A stretch of 40,696 nucleotides of DNA, from positions 1-40,696 of IMG/VR virus record IMGVR_UViG_3300022751_000025. One strand, written 5' to 3'. Every line of letters begins with the position of its first letter. The stretch's first letter is position 1. Below, piece after piece: positions 1 to 8,115 of the stretch. Position numbers and translations under genes: made by a program. Source of the stretch: a virus. The notes below the pieces were generated by a model. It was not told the DNA's origin. It did not search any database and saw only the letters and a list, made by a program, of their open reading frames with translations.

Positions 1-127
1 TTACTCAGTAAGCACGTCCGGCTATTGGGATGGGGCTGTATGCTTCTGGTACATTGACATTGATAATAATGTAAGGTCTGGCAAAATAATGCAGTACAAC
101 CCGCAAAACGGAAAGAGAATAAAAGAT
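1..127. repeat. Terminal direct repeat (contig closure overlap)
   Basis: Bases 1-127 are identical to 40570-40696. The repeat lies inside the primase gene and the reading frame continues across the join, so the contig closes into a circle of 40,569 bp. A length of exactly 127 matches a common maximum assembly k-mer, so this is more likely an assembly overlap on a circular or circularly permuted molecule than a biological terminal repeat. Confidence 0.97.
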
Positions 128-526
128 CCTCAGCCATTAGTTACATGGGTTCATAAAGTTTTGAGAATACCTGAATACAATATGGAAATATGTCTTTTTG
201 GTGAGCATTTAATCAAACGATTTCCAAATCATAAGATATGTATTGTTGAGTCTGAAAAGACCGCTATTGTCGCCTCAATTGCTTACCCTGGGTTTCTGTG
301 GATTGCATCAGGTAGTTTGACAAATCTAACTTATAAAAGATGTAAAGTACTTGAAGGCCGTGAAGTAATATTGTATCCTGATGTTGGAGCAGAAGAAAGA
401 TGGACAGAAAAAATGGAGCAATTGAAAGAGTTGCTGCCAAGCGTTAAGTGGTCACTAAGGTCATGTAAAAGCGAAATAAAAGGATATGATTTATGTGATT
501 TTATAATAGATAATTTAAAAATATGA
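2..526 (+). CDS. DNA primase, C-terminal part (TOPRIM region); gene crosses contig join
   Basis: C-terminal portion of the primase that begins at 40154. Joined across the closure it gives one uninterrupted 313-aa protein. This part holds a TOPRIM-like segment: a CIVESEKTA stretch (the E of the toprim core), then GFLWIASGS, then EVILYPDVGA (the D-x-D-like acidic element). It would make RNA primers for lagging-strand and origin synthesis. Its stop overlaps the start of the SF2 helicase by 4 nt (ATGA), so the two are translationally coupled. The first in-frame ATG in the window (89) is internal and not the true start. Confidence 0.88.
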   Translation, partial: YSVSTSGYWDGAVCFWYIDIDNNVRSGKIMQYNPQNGKRIKDPQPLVTWVHKVLRIPEYNMEICLFGEHLIKRFPNHKICIVESEKTAIVASIAYPGFLWIASGSLTNLTYKRCKVLEGREVILYPDVGAEERWTEKMEQLKELLPSVKWSLRSCKSEIKGYDLCDFIIDNLKI

Positions 527-1914
527 AGCCAAGAGATTACCAATTAAAAGGGGTTAATTCAGTTATCAAAAAGATTTCTGAGGGATATAAAAGAATAGTT
601 TTCCAGCTTGCCACGGGTGGCGGAAAAACCGTATGTATGTCCTACTTGATACAACGTTACCTATCAAAGTTTACAGACGGAAAAATAGTTATTTTGGTCC
701 ATAGGCAGGAATTACAACATCAAACATTAAAGGCATTATCCGCTTTTGGAGTGACCAACGTTAAAGTAGTGATGATTGAATCGTTTATGAACCAGGTTAA
801 AAAGAATGGAGTCATGTCTTATGATATGGTTATTATAGACGAATGCCACGTCGGTAACTTTAAAAAAGTATTTGAACATTATGAAGAAACAATAATTATC
901 GGATTTTCAGCGACCCCTATTTCAGCTACCAAAAAGCACCCATTAAAGTCTGATTACGAAACAATTGTTTGCGGGATAGAAATTAATGATTTGATTGCAT
1001 CTGGTAATCTTTCCCCTTGTATACATTATACGCCTGACACCGGAATGGATAAGTCATTGATTAAAAAGACAGCAGGAGAATACAATATGGCTTCTATGGC
1101 TGCAGAATTTTCTAAACCCAAATTAATAGATGCAGTTGTTGACAGCTACGAGAAATATTCAAAAGGTAAAAAGACGCTTATTTTTAATACCACAATTGAG
1201 CATTCAATACTGGTTCATAACTGTTTTAAGGATAAAGGATATAATTCAAGAACGCTAGATAGTAATTTTACAGATGAAGCAAGGAAAGAAGTTTTGCAAT
1301 GGTTTGAAGATACAGAAGGAGCGATATTAAATAATGTTTCTATATTAACTGCCGGTTTTGACTGCCCATCAATAGAGGCTGTTATCTTCAATCGGTCAAC
1401 AAAATCATTACCTTTATGGCTCCAGTGCTGCGGAAGAGGCGCACGAATAAAAGACGGAAAAGAATATTTTTTATTGATAGATTTAGGTGATAATATTCAG
1501 GGGGAAGGTCACGGGTACTGGAATCAAAAACATGACTGGGAAATGTATTTTTTGCATCCAGATAAGCCAGGAGAAGGAGTTGCGCCAACAAAAAACTGCC
1601 CTGAATGCGATGCTTTAATTCACATGGCAGTTACTTTATGTCCTTATTGTAAGCATGAAATGCCCAGGGAAATTGTTTACAGTGACATGATTTTAGAGCT
1701 GAAAATATTACCAGACAAGCCGGTTAAAAAAAACTCGTCTCCAGCATTAGAGTCCGCGGTCAATGAGGTGGTTCGTAAAATAGATAAATTGAATATACCT
1801 CATTTAGATAAACGCGAACTACTCAGAAAATCACTTGTAGAATTATACGACTCCGCATCATGGGAGCTTAAACCACATCTTTTAAAACATTTATTGAATA
1901 AATATGCAGCTTAA
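523..1914 (+). CDS. SF2 DEAD/DEAH-box helicase
   Basis: 463 aa. Walker A ATGGGKT (30-36), DECH box (106-109), SATP motif III (129-132) and an arginine-finger motif VI with GRGAR near residue 305 place it in helicase superfamily 2, the DEAD-like helicases common in phage replication modules. Near residues 359-380 there is a four-cysteine pattern (CPEC then CPYC) that probably binds zinc. It overlaps the primase upstream by 4 nt and the SF3 helicase downstream by 11 nt. Its likely role is unwinding or remodelling DNA at forks or during recombination; the exact substrate cannot be read from sequence. Confidence 0.92.
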   Translation: MKPRDYQLKGVNSVIKKISEGYKRIVFQLATGGGKTVCMSYLIQRYLSKFTDGKIVILVHRQELQHQTLKALSAFGVTNVKVVMIESFMNQVKKNGVMSYDMVIIDECHVGNFKKVFEHYEETIIIGFSATPISATKKHPLKSDYETIVCGIEINDLIASGNLSPCIHYTPDTGMDKSLIKKTAGEYNMASMAAEFSKPKLIDAVVDSYEKYSKGKKTLIFNTTIEHSILVHNCFKDKGYNSRTLDSNFTDEARKEVLQWFEDTEGAILNNVSILTAGFDCPSIEAVIFNRSTKSLPLWLQCCGRGARIKDGKEYFLLIDLGDNIQGEGHGYWNQKHDWEMYFLHPDKPGEGVAPTKNCPECDALIHMAVTLCPYCKHEMPREIVYSDMILELKILPDKPVKKNSSPALESAVNEVVRKIDKLNIPHLDKRELLRKSLVELYDSASWELKPHLLKHLLNKYAA

Positions 1915-3298
1915 TTTAGTACACCTCGCAGCGCAAAGATCATTTGCACACTTCACTTTATGGAGATCAAAACCAACAGGAGGTTGGGAATTTAATTTTG
2001 TAGACCTTGCCGGATTCCTAACTACAAGAGGTTATTTTGTATTTAGGACATCAGTAAGTAAACATATTTACATCAGGATTATAGACAATATAGTGCGTGA
2101 AGTTGGTAAAAAAGACCTAAAGGACGAAATATTAGATTATGTAAAAAAAGAAGAGCCAGCATACATTTATGAATTTTTCCTTAAAAAAATAGGTAATGCC
2201 GTAAATGATGAATTTTTAGAGACATTACCGGCAAAGGATGTAGATTTTAAAAAGGATCGTAAGGATGCTATGCAGATATATTTTCAAAATTGCATTGTTA
2301 AGATCACCAGAGATAAAATATCAACATTTCCTTATACAGAACTTAATGGTTATATATGGGAAAGCCAGATCATACAAAGGATTTTTGATCCGGAAGCAGT
2401 GTCAGGATCTGATTTTAGAACATTCTGTTGGAATATTTCAAATGCGGAATTACCGCGTTACGAATCTATTTGCAGTACTTTAGGTTATTTGATACATAAT
2501 TACAAGAACCCTGCTTACTCGCCGGCTATAATATTAAACGACGAGGTGATATCAGACCATCCAGAAGGAGGGACGGGTAAAGGCGTTTTATTAAAGGCTG
2601 TAGAGCAATATTTAAAAACAGTATCAATAGAAGGAAAGACATTCAATTTCGATAAGAATTTTGTTTATCAAAGGGTTAATCCAGACACGAAAATATTGTC
2701 ATTCCAAGATGTTAACAAGAACTTTGATTTTGAGCGTTTATTCAGCGTTTTAACGGACGGTATAGACGTAGAGAAGAAAGGTAAGGATAGTATGCTTATT
2801 CCTTTTGAAGATGCTCCAAAAGTAGTAATAACCACTAACTACGCTATAAGAGGAACCGGCAACAGCCATATGAGGCGCAGACATGAATTAGAGATAAGCC
2901 AGTATTATAATAAGGATAGAACCCCTTATGATGAATTTAAAAAGATGATGTTTCACGAGTGGAATAAAACAGAATGGGAACAGTTCGACGCTTTTATGGT
3001 TGAGTGCTGTCAGTTTTATTTAATGCGAGGACTAGTTAAACAAGCTCTTATCAATCTACCGGAAAAAAGGCTCATGGCTGAGACTTCATCAGAATTTATT
3101 GAATTTATGGACGAGTACAGACCAGCAGAGGGAGCGGTTGTTAACAGGGTAGATTTTTATAAACGCTTTCTTTCTGACAATCCTACTTCTAAAATAGCTT
3201 CGAAAACATTTTACAAATTCGTTAAATTTTACGTAGAATTTCACAAACTGGCTTTTAAAGAAGGCAAGTCAAACGGGGTGATGTCTTTCTATTTTTAG
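1904..3298 (+). CDS. SF3-like replicative helicase / D5-type primase-helicase
   Basis: 464 aa. Walker A EGGTGKG lies near 220-226, a Walker B-like ILSFQDV near 264, and a motif C-like KVVITTNYA near 305 followed by RRRHE, the usual SF3 order of phage and plasmid D5/P4-type helicases. The N-terminal ~200 aa are not recognised and could contain the DNA-binding or primase-like portion. The gene ends 28 bp before the first iteron of the non-coding region at 3326, the position expected of an initiator helicase. I infer that it melts the origin; this is not shown. Confidence 0.85.
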   Translation: MQLNLVHLAAQRSFAHFTLWRSKPTGGWEFNFVDLAGFLTTRGYFVFRTSVSKHIYIRIIDNIVREVGKKDLKDEILDYVKKEEPAYIYEFFLKKIGNAVNDEFLETLPAKDVDFKKDRKDAMQIYFQNCIVKITRDKISTFPYTELNGYIWESQIIQRIFDPEAVSGSDFRTFCWNISNAELPRYESICSTLGYLIHNYKNPAYSPAIILNDEVISDHPEGGTGKGVLLKAVEQYLKTVSIEGKTFNFDKNFVYQRVNPDTKILSFQDVNKNFDFERLFSVLTDGIDVEKKGKDSMLIPFEDAPKVVITTNYAIRGTGNSHMRRRHELEISQYYNKDRTPYDEFKKMMFHEWNKTEWEQFDAFMVECCQFYLMRGLVKQALINLPEKRLMAETSSEFIEFMDEYRPAEGAVVNRVDFYKRFLSDNPTSKIASKTFYKFVKFYVEFHKLAFKEGKSNGVMSFYF

Positions 3299-3336
3299 AT
3301 GTTTTTACCCTATTTTTGCCCTATTGGGGTAAGTAT

Positions 3337-3364
3337 GGGGCAAGTAAAAAACGCTACTTGCCCC
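3337..3364. repeat. Perfect inverted iteron pair
   Basis: GGGGCAAGTA and TACTTGCCCC with an 8-nt spacer form a perfect 10-bp-arm hairpin. It is followed by an A-run rather than a T-run on the plus strand, so it is a poor terminator for the upstream helicase gene. A dimeric binding site or hairpin origin element fits better. Confidence 0.8.
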
Positions 3365-3544
3365 GAAAAAAATAGACAAATAGGTGTTTAAATATGTTTA
3401 AATGATGTTTGGGGCAATTGGGGCAAGTAAAAAGACTAATATAAAATGAAAAAATACTTTTTCCCGCAAAAATATATAAATTTAGTTGCCCCAATTGCCC
3501 TAATCGTTATTCTTTATGCTTTAAAGGCCTTTTTTGCTATTTTC

Positions 3545-3617
3545 TACTTGCCCCAAAAGCCAATATTTTTACCCCAACTCCGATTTTACTTGCCCCAAGA
3601 ACAATTCTACTTGCCCC
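3545..3617 (+). repeat. 21-bp-spaced iteron array
   Basis: Four direct copies of the iteron in strict 21-bp register. Three are perfect TACTTGCCCC (3545, 3587, 3608) and one is degenerate (3566-3575, 7 of 10 matches with the CCCC in register). Helically phased iterons are typical of initiator-binding arrays. Confidence 0.8.
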
Positions 3618-3650
3618 GAAAAAATAACAAAAACCTTAAAATTAATTAAA

Positions 3651-3986
3651 ATGTCAGAAATTCAACTACAAGCTAAAATATTTCAGCACTATTGGAATAA
3701 TCATCAAAACACTAGAGGCCTTATATTCCATGTTCCTAATGGAGGCAAAAGAAGCATGGTTGAATCAACGCAATTAAAAGCATCTGGAGTAATACCAGGT
3801 ATACCCGACTTAATGATTCTAAACGACGGAAAAGCATACGGAATAGAACTTAAAACAGAAATAGGAAAATTAAGACCTGAGCAGATTAAAATACATGCGA
3901 TATGGATAAGTAATAATATCCCTGTATTCCTGTGCAGATCTTTTGAAGAGTGCAAGGAGATTATAGATTCTATTTTTGGATTGTAA
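3651..3986 (+). CDS. VRR-NUC domain nuclease
   Basis: 111 aa. The segment with GGKR, PGIPDL, a following IELKT and then GKLRPEQ is the signature of the VRR-NUC family of PD-(D/E)XK-like nucleases; the acidic residue of PDL and the ELK carry the predicted metal site. Phage members are stand-alone and are thought to cut branched DNA. The start is set at 3651 because an upstream in-frame ATG (3534) would translate the iterons. It lies just after the candidate origin, which suggests a role in processing replication intermediates. Confidence 0.85.
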   Translation: MSEIQLQAKIFQHYWNNHQNTRGLIFHVPNGGKRSMVESTQLKASGVIPGIPDLMILNDGKAYGIELKTEIGKLRPEQIKIHAIWISNNIPVFLCRSFEECKEIIDSIFGL

Positions 3987-3987
3987 A

Positions 3988-4003
3988 GCAACAACATTGT
4001 TAC
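3988..4003. promoter_or_regulatory. Palindromic operator-like site A (GCAAC-N6-GTTAC)
   Basis: GCAACAACATTGTTAC, 9 of 10 half-site positions match GTAAC-N6-GTTAC. It lies in the 51-bp gap between the VRR-NUC gene and the gene at 4038. Confidence 0.6.
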
Positions 4004-4037
4004 ACCGGAAAAGAAAAGTAATAGGTAAGTTTGTGGT

Positions 4038-4523
4038 ATGATCAAAGAAATAAAAACAGAGAAATTCTCAGGGCTGGCAATGCTGGTGCCGGATGACGCA
4101 ACAAAATTCAGCCTTAAAAAAACCAAGAAGGGTAAGCCTGATCAACTTCACTATTTCATACCGTATACTTGTGATGCGGTATCAAATCAAAGATTAGTTA
4201 TTCTTCCCAGTGAAGACTATCTGTTTGTAGGCAAAGCAACAGAGCTTACAGAGGAACAGTGTGCTGAGATCACGCCTAACTCATTTTATGGAAGATTTAT
4301 AGATTACAACATGCTTGAGGTTAATTGTGGCACTGCAAAAGAATCCTTCGCTTCCCTCATGCAGTCGTTGCAATGCTATTCAGTTAATCCTTTGTCAGAC
4401 CCGGAGGGCACCATGAGGCAGGGTGATGGATATGTTTATTATAGCGCTTCTGATGAAGAATTTGAAGAGTACGAAAAAGCACAGGCCAACACCGGCACCT
4501 GGTTGATACTTAAAAAACTATGA
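4038..4523 (+). CDS. Protein of unknown function
   Basis: 161 aa, soluble, mixed composition with an acidic C-terminal third (repeated EEFEEYE-like residues) and no recognised catalytic motif or membrane segment. It is the first gene after palindromic site A and overlaps the next small gene by 4 nt (ATGA), so it probably heads the packaging operon. No function is proposed. Confidence 0.8.
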   Translation: MIKEIKTEKFSGLAMLVPDDATKFSLKKTKKGKPDQLHYFIPYTCDAVSNQRLVILPSEDYLFVGKATELTEEQCAEITPNSFYGRFIDYNMLEVNCGTAKESFASLMQSLQCYSVNPLSDPEGTMRQGDGYVYYSASDEEFEEYEKAQANTGTWLILKKL

Positions 4524-4684
4524 CTCGAAGACACGAAAAGATTAAACCGCATTTGACTGAGCAGTATAATAGGCAGCAGGAAAGAATAGACTTGTGGATT
4601 AGGATAGCTCATAATGCTTTATACAATCCGGTTACAACAGGTATTAACATGGGTTCTTTTTTCTCTACTCGTTTTAAAAAGTAA
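4520..4684 (+). CDS. Small basic protein
   Basis: 54 aa, beginning MTRRHEKIK and ending STRFKK, rich in Arg, Lys, His and Gln, with a Trp in the middle. The ATG overlaps the stop of the preceding gene by 4 nt, the usual sign of translational coupling, and it sits 32 bp before the small terminase. Unknown function; a nucleic-acid-binding packaging accessory is possible but not shown. Confidence 0.65.
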   Translation: MTRRHEKIKPHLTEQYNRQQERIDLWIRIAHNALYNPVTTGINMGSFFSTRFKK

Positions 4685-4716
4685 AATGACTATATTCGCC
4701 TAAACAATTCTAAACA

Positions 4717-5235
4717 ATGACTGAGCAGGTAAAGCGTTTTCTTGATGAATACTTTGTAACTCTAAATGGGTACAAATCAGCTGTTTACGCTGGTTTTTCT
4801 GATAAAACAGCAAGGCAACAAGCTAGTCATATGCTAGATGTTGAGGAAAATATAGAATACCTTTCTGTTTTAAGGGCTGAATATGCAAGTAAAAATGGGA
4901 TAAATAAAGAATCGATTCTTAATGAATATAGAAAAATTGCGTTCTCTGACGTACGTAAAATATTAACCATTGATGGCGGACTCAGGTCAATTGATGACTT
5001 GGACGATGATACTGCTGGAGCTATTGCTGGTATTGAATCTTTCGATGAGGTAAGCAGGGACGGAGAAAGGCTTGGTACGAATAGAAAAATAAAGCTTCAC
5101 GATAAGTTAAGAGCTTTAGAGGCTTTATCTAAGCATTTAGGTTTATTCGAAAAAGATAACAGCCAATCGGCACCAATCGTAAACAATATAATTAATTTAG
5201 GAGAAGGAGAAGATCCGAATGCCGTTACTACCTAA
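4717..5235 (+). CDS. terS: Terminase small subunit
   Basis: 172 aa. The N-terminus has the helix-turn-helix pattern of the Terminase_2 family: a segment with NGYKSAVYAGFSDKTARQQA, then a long helix (AEYASKNGINKESILNEYRKI begins it) and a C-terminal region ending in a flexible acidic tail. TerS recognises the packaging site on DNA and controls TerL. The gene overlaps the large terminase by 17 nt. A -7-like box TATATTCG at 4691-4698 may provide a weak local promoter. Confidence 0.88.
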   Translation: MTEQVKRFLDEYFVTLNGYKSAVYAGFSDKTARQQASHMLDVEENIEYLSVLRAEYASKNGINKESILNEYRKIAFSDVRKILTIDGGLRSIDDLDDDTAGAIAGIESFDEVSRDGERLGTNRKIKLHDKLRALEALSKHLGLFEKDNSQSAPIVNNIINLGEGEDPNAVTT

Positions 5236-6523
5236 GCAAAAGAATGCCGTATTCTATCTGAATGATAATACCACGTCTGAAATAATATACGGTGGTGCTG
5301 CAGGTGGTGGTAAAACTGCATTAGGATGTTTAAGGGAGATTGAACAAGCTCAAAAATACCCAGGATCTAGGGGTTTATTAGGCAGGTCTAAACTCAAAAC
5401 ATTAAAGGAAACAACCCTAAATACTTTTTTTGAACAGGCTGCTATACACAAAGTATCCAATCAATTCAAGTTCAATGCACAGGAAAATATTATTCACTGG
5501 AAAAACGGCAGCGACACCTTGCTAAAAGACCTTTTCCTATATCCTTCTGATAAAGAATTTGATAGCCTTGGATCGTTAGAGATTACAAGGGCTTTTGTTG
5601 ACGAGTGTAACCAGATCGTACATAAAGCATGGGATGTTGTAGGCTCCAGAATCAGGTACAAGCTGAACCAATTCGACTTAATGCCTAAACAGCTGGGTAG
5701 CTGTAACCCCTCTAAAGGCTGGGTATACACCAAAGTTTATAAGCCTAACCGTGATGGGATTTTAAGGCCAGATATCAAGTTCATACAAGCATTACCAAAA
5801 GACAATCCATATTTACCCCCTTCTTATGTTCAAAGGTTACTAAGAATGGAGAAAAATAGTCGTGAGCGTCTGTATTATGGCAACTGGGAATATGACGACG
5901 ATCCTGCAGCTTTAATGTCTATTGACGCTATAAATAACCTTTGGACAAATACCTTTGTAAGGTCTGGCAAGAAGTATATAACAGCTGATATTGCTCGTTT
6001 TGGAAAGGATAAATCAGTTATTATAGTTTGGGATGGGCTACGGGCAATAAAAATAGTTGTCCTGTCTAAAAAATCAGTTACATGGGTTGCCCAGGAGATA
6101 GCGGATTTGAGAAATGAGTATATGATACCTCTGAATCAAGTTATTTGCGATGAAGACGGTGTAGGCGGAGGTGTAGTTGATATACTTGGTTGTGTTGGTT
6201 TTGTGAATAATTCAACTCCTAAATATTCAGAAAACTTCGAAAATCTAAAGGCTCAATGCTACTATAAATTATCAGAAATAGTTAATTTATCGCTAATGTA
6301 TTTAGGTTGCATTACCGACAGTGATATGATTGCTGAAACAATAGAAGAGCTGGAGCAGGTGAAGCAAAAAGATATGGATAAGGATGGTAAAAAGAAAATC
6401 ATCCCTAAAGACGCTGTAAAAGAATTGCTGGGAAGATCTCCGGATTATTCAGATGCCATAATGATGCGAATGTATTTTGAGATTGAAGATAACATTGATG
6501 AATTTCAATCATGGTCGGGATAA
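5219..6523 (+). CDS. terL: Terminase large subunit (packaging ATPase and nuclease)
   Basis: 434 aa, the usual length. Walker A is GGAAGGGKT (25-33); the Walker B-like acidic pair is in AFVDECNQI near residue 130. The C-terminal RNase H-fold nuclease shows TADIARFGKDKS near 255, CDEDGVGGG near 310 and SPDYSDA near 413, whose Asp residues should bind metal. TerL cuts the concatemer and pumps it into the prohead through the portal encoded next. It belongs to the Terminase_3/6-type TerL group. Confidence 0.95.
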   Translation: MPLLPKQKNAVFYLNDNTTSEIIYGGAAGGGKTALGCLREIEQAQKYPGSRGLLGRSKLKTLKETTLNTFFEQAAIHKVSNQFKFNAQENIIHWKNGSDTLLKDLFLYPSDKEFDSLGSLEITRAFVDECNQIVHKAWDVVGSRIRYKLNQFDLMPKQLGSCNPSKGWVYTKVYKPNRDGILRPDIKFIQALPKDNPYLPPSYVQRLLRMEKNSRERLYYGNWEYDDDPAALMSIDAINNLWTNTFVRSGKKYITADIARFGKDKSVIIVWDGLRAIKIVVLSKKSVTWVAQEIADLRNEYMIPLNQVICDEDGVGGGVVDILGCVGFVNNSTPKYSENFENLKAQCYYKLSEIVNLSLMYLGCITDSDMIAETIEELEQVKQKDMDKDGKKKIIPKDAVKELLGRSPDYSDAIMMRMYFEIEDNIDEFQSWSG

Positions 6524-6554
6524 TTGTAATTATGTAACTATATTGTTACTTTTA
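6524..6554 (+). promoter_or_regulatory. Promoter for portal/head operon
   Basis: TTG at 6524-6526, a 20-bp spacer and TACTTTTA at 6547-6554, close to the Bacteroidota consensus TTG-N19/20-TAnnTTTG, ending 5 bp before the portal ATG. The right arm of palindromic site B overlaps the -7 box. Confidence 0.6.
6534..6549. promoter_or_regulatory. Palindromic operator-like site B (GTAAC-N6-GTTAC)
   Basis: GTAACTATATTGTTAC, perfect half-sites. The right half-site shares its TAC with the -7 box of the portal promoter. Confidence 0.7.
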
Positions 6555-6559
6555 CAGTC

Positions 6560-7945
6560 ATGGAAATAAAACAGTATTTCAAAAGCGTGGCATCAGCTGT
6601 AATGGCCCCGGTAGTAAAGTCATTATCAAATACCTTCCCCGCTTATGGTGCTGGATTTACCATGATGATGGGCGGTACTTTCAATATGCTGGGAATCGGG
6701 AACAAAGCAGCATATTCAAATAAAATCTTCTATACCGCTTCAAATATATTCGTTCGTAAAATAACAGAGGCTCCTATTATATTCAGCGAGGAGAAAAACA
6801 AAGCCGCAGCCCGTAAGTTTGCCTCTAAATATTATTCAAAATCAATATCCAATGAAGACAGGGCTTTTATAAAAGCGGCCGTATTGACCGAACTTGAAAA
6901 CCATGATCTTAACGATATGTTCGATAAGTTGGGTATAGAGGGGATGGAGGATTTTTGGTATAACTATAATCACGGAGATGGTTTTTTATTCTTTGAAACA
7001 TTAGATCCCGAATTTAGCCGCAGCACTAAACCGGTTGCTGTCCACTCTTTAAATCGTGATCGTGTTACCCCTGTTCAATCCTTAGAAAGGTTTGAAGCTA
7101 TTAGCCATTACCTGTATACAACGAATAACGGTACTCAAATCAGGATTGATAAAGACAACATGCTACATCTTAAGCACTGGAATCCAAATCACGGTGATTT
7201 AAAGGGGCTAGGAGTCGATTTAATTGCTAACCCTGATATATCACTTAACACGGCTAATACAACAGCACAGGGGGCCGCATTTGAGAATGGAGGACGAGGT
7301 ACGTTATTCAGCTCAACAGTAGATATTACTAGTGAGGGTAAGCGGGTAGGTAAGATGACCGTTCAGGAGATGGCAGACCTGAAAAAGACGGTTCTCGAAG
7401 ATATGTCCGGGGCTAGGAATAACCGTAGGCAGAAATTCACCAACAATGATGTAAAGGTAACGCCATATGGGGACACTTTAGCTGAAATGGAGTTGGTAGA
7501 ATCTGAAAAATCTAACTGGCTTAACATATTTGCTATTATGGGATTACCATGGGCGTTGTCTCCTGTAGGCTCAATGGCCAGTGAAAACTCTGTCATTGTG
7601 GGCTATAAATCGCTTGTAACAAACTTATGCATATCTGAACTTCGTAAATTTGACCAGAAGCTGAGTCAAAAAATCGGTAAATGGTGGCCAGGAGTAATCG
7701 GAGCGCACGATTTAACCGAATATAGCGAGCTTGCGCCTGATTTAAAGCTGATGAAAGAGACATTCGGGGCCCCTTTATTGCGTGTTGATGAAGTCAGAAA
7801 GATGTACAGATTCGACGAAATTGGGGGTGATGAAGGTAATGCAATATTAGTTCCATCTGGTTTTATGCAGCTAAAGGATATCATATCAGATGAATTTGCT
7901 GATACTCCTAATCCTGACGATGAAAACGCACCTAATAGCTTGTAG
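6560..7945 (+). CDS. Portal protein
   Basis: 461 aa. Size, position right after TerL and the central region (residues ~140-330, with TPVQSLERF, DKDNMLHLKHWNP and a SLNTANTTAQGAAFENGG helix stretch) fit the HK97-type phage portal family. Twelve copies form the ring at one capsid vertex through which DNA enters and to which the connectors bind. The C-terminus is acidic and disordered (DTPNPDDENAPNSL). The gene begins its own transcription unit behind palindromic site B. Confidence 0.87.
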   Translation: MEIKQYFKSVASAVMAPVVKSLSNTFPAYGAGFTMMMGGTFNMLGIGNKAAYSNKIFYTASNIFVRKITEAPIIFSEEKNKAAARKFASKYYSKSISNEDRAFIKAAVLTELENHDLNDMFDKLGIEGMEDFWYNYNHGDGFLFFETLDPEFSRSTKPVAVHSLNRDRVTPVQSLERFEAISHYLYTTNNGTQIRIDKDNMLHLKHWNPNHGDLKGLGVDLIANPDISLNTANTTAQGAAFENGGRGTLFSSTVDITSEGKRVGKMTVQEMADLKKTVLEDMSGARNNRRQKFTNNDVKVTPYGDTLAEMELVESEKSNWLNIFAIMGLPWALSPVGSMASENSVIVGYKSLVTNLCISELRKFDQKLSQKIGKWWPGVIGAHDLTEYSELAPDLKLMKETFGAPLLRVDEVRKMYRFDEIGGDEGNAILVPSGFMQLKDIISDEFADTPNPDDENAPNSL

Positions 7946-7947
7946 AT

Positions 7948-8112
7948 ATGGCAAAATTAGATTATAGTTTCGGGTTCGATCCAACGGAAATGTTAAAGAT
8001 GTATCATAAAGGTATCGAAGATTGTTTTATTCTAATTTCAGATTTTAGTGAGCTGGAATCCTTGTGTGGCATAAATAATATACAAATCAGTCATGATAAT
8101 GACGATATTTGA
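7948..8112 (+). CDS. Small acidic protein
   Basis: 54 aa, beginning MAKLDYSFGFDP and ending HDNDDI; acidic and soluble. It starts 2 bp after the portal stop and ends 3 bp before the MuF-like gene, so it is clearly part of the head operon. No domain recognised. Confidence 0.72.
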   Translation: MAKLDYSFGFDPTEMLKMYHKGIEDCFILISDFSELESLCGINNIQISHDNDDI

Positions 8113-8115
8113 GGT

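Larger units (their letters stand above)
3300..3650. other. Candidate replication origin with TACTTGCCCC iterons
   Basis: The only gene-free stretch above 300 bp. The 10-mer TACTTGCCCC or its complement occurs perfectly six times: 3337-3346 and 3420-3429 (as GGGGCAAGTA), and 3355-3364, 3545-3554, 3587-3596 and 3608-3617. Degenerate copies lie at 3326-3335, 3411-3420, 3486-3500 and 3566-3575. The right-hand copies, including the degenerate one at 3566, sit exactly 21 bp apart, two helical turns. AT-rich DNA separates the two groups (3365-3410 and 3430-3480). It is flanked by an SF3 helicase gene and a VRR-NUC gene. The function as origin is inferred. Confidence 0.75.

Noticed and set aside
3337-3364. 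Terminator after the SF3 helicase gene
   Set aside because: A perfect hairpin, but followed by A rather than T, and its arms are iteron copies.
3446-3649. 67-aa ORF with repeated YLPQ residues
   Set aside because: It is the translation of the iterons: the 21-bp register keeps the frame open. There is no other sign of coding.
3534-3650. N-terminal extension of the VRR-NUC protein
   Set aside because: It translates the iteron array; the VRR-NUC domain begins right after the ATG at 3651.
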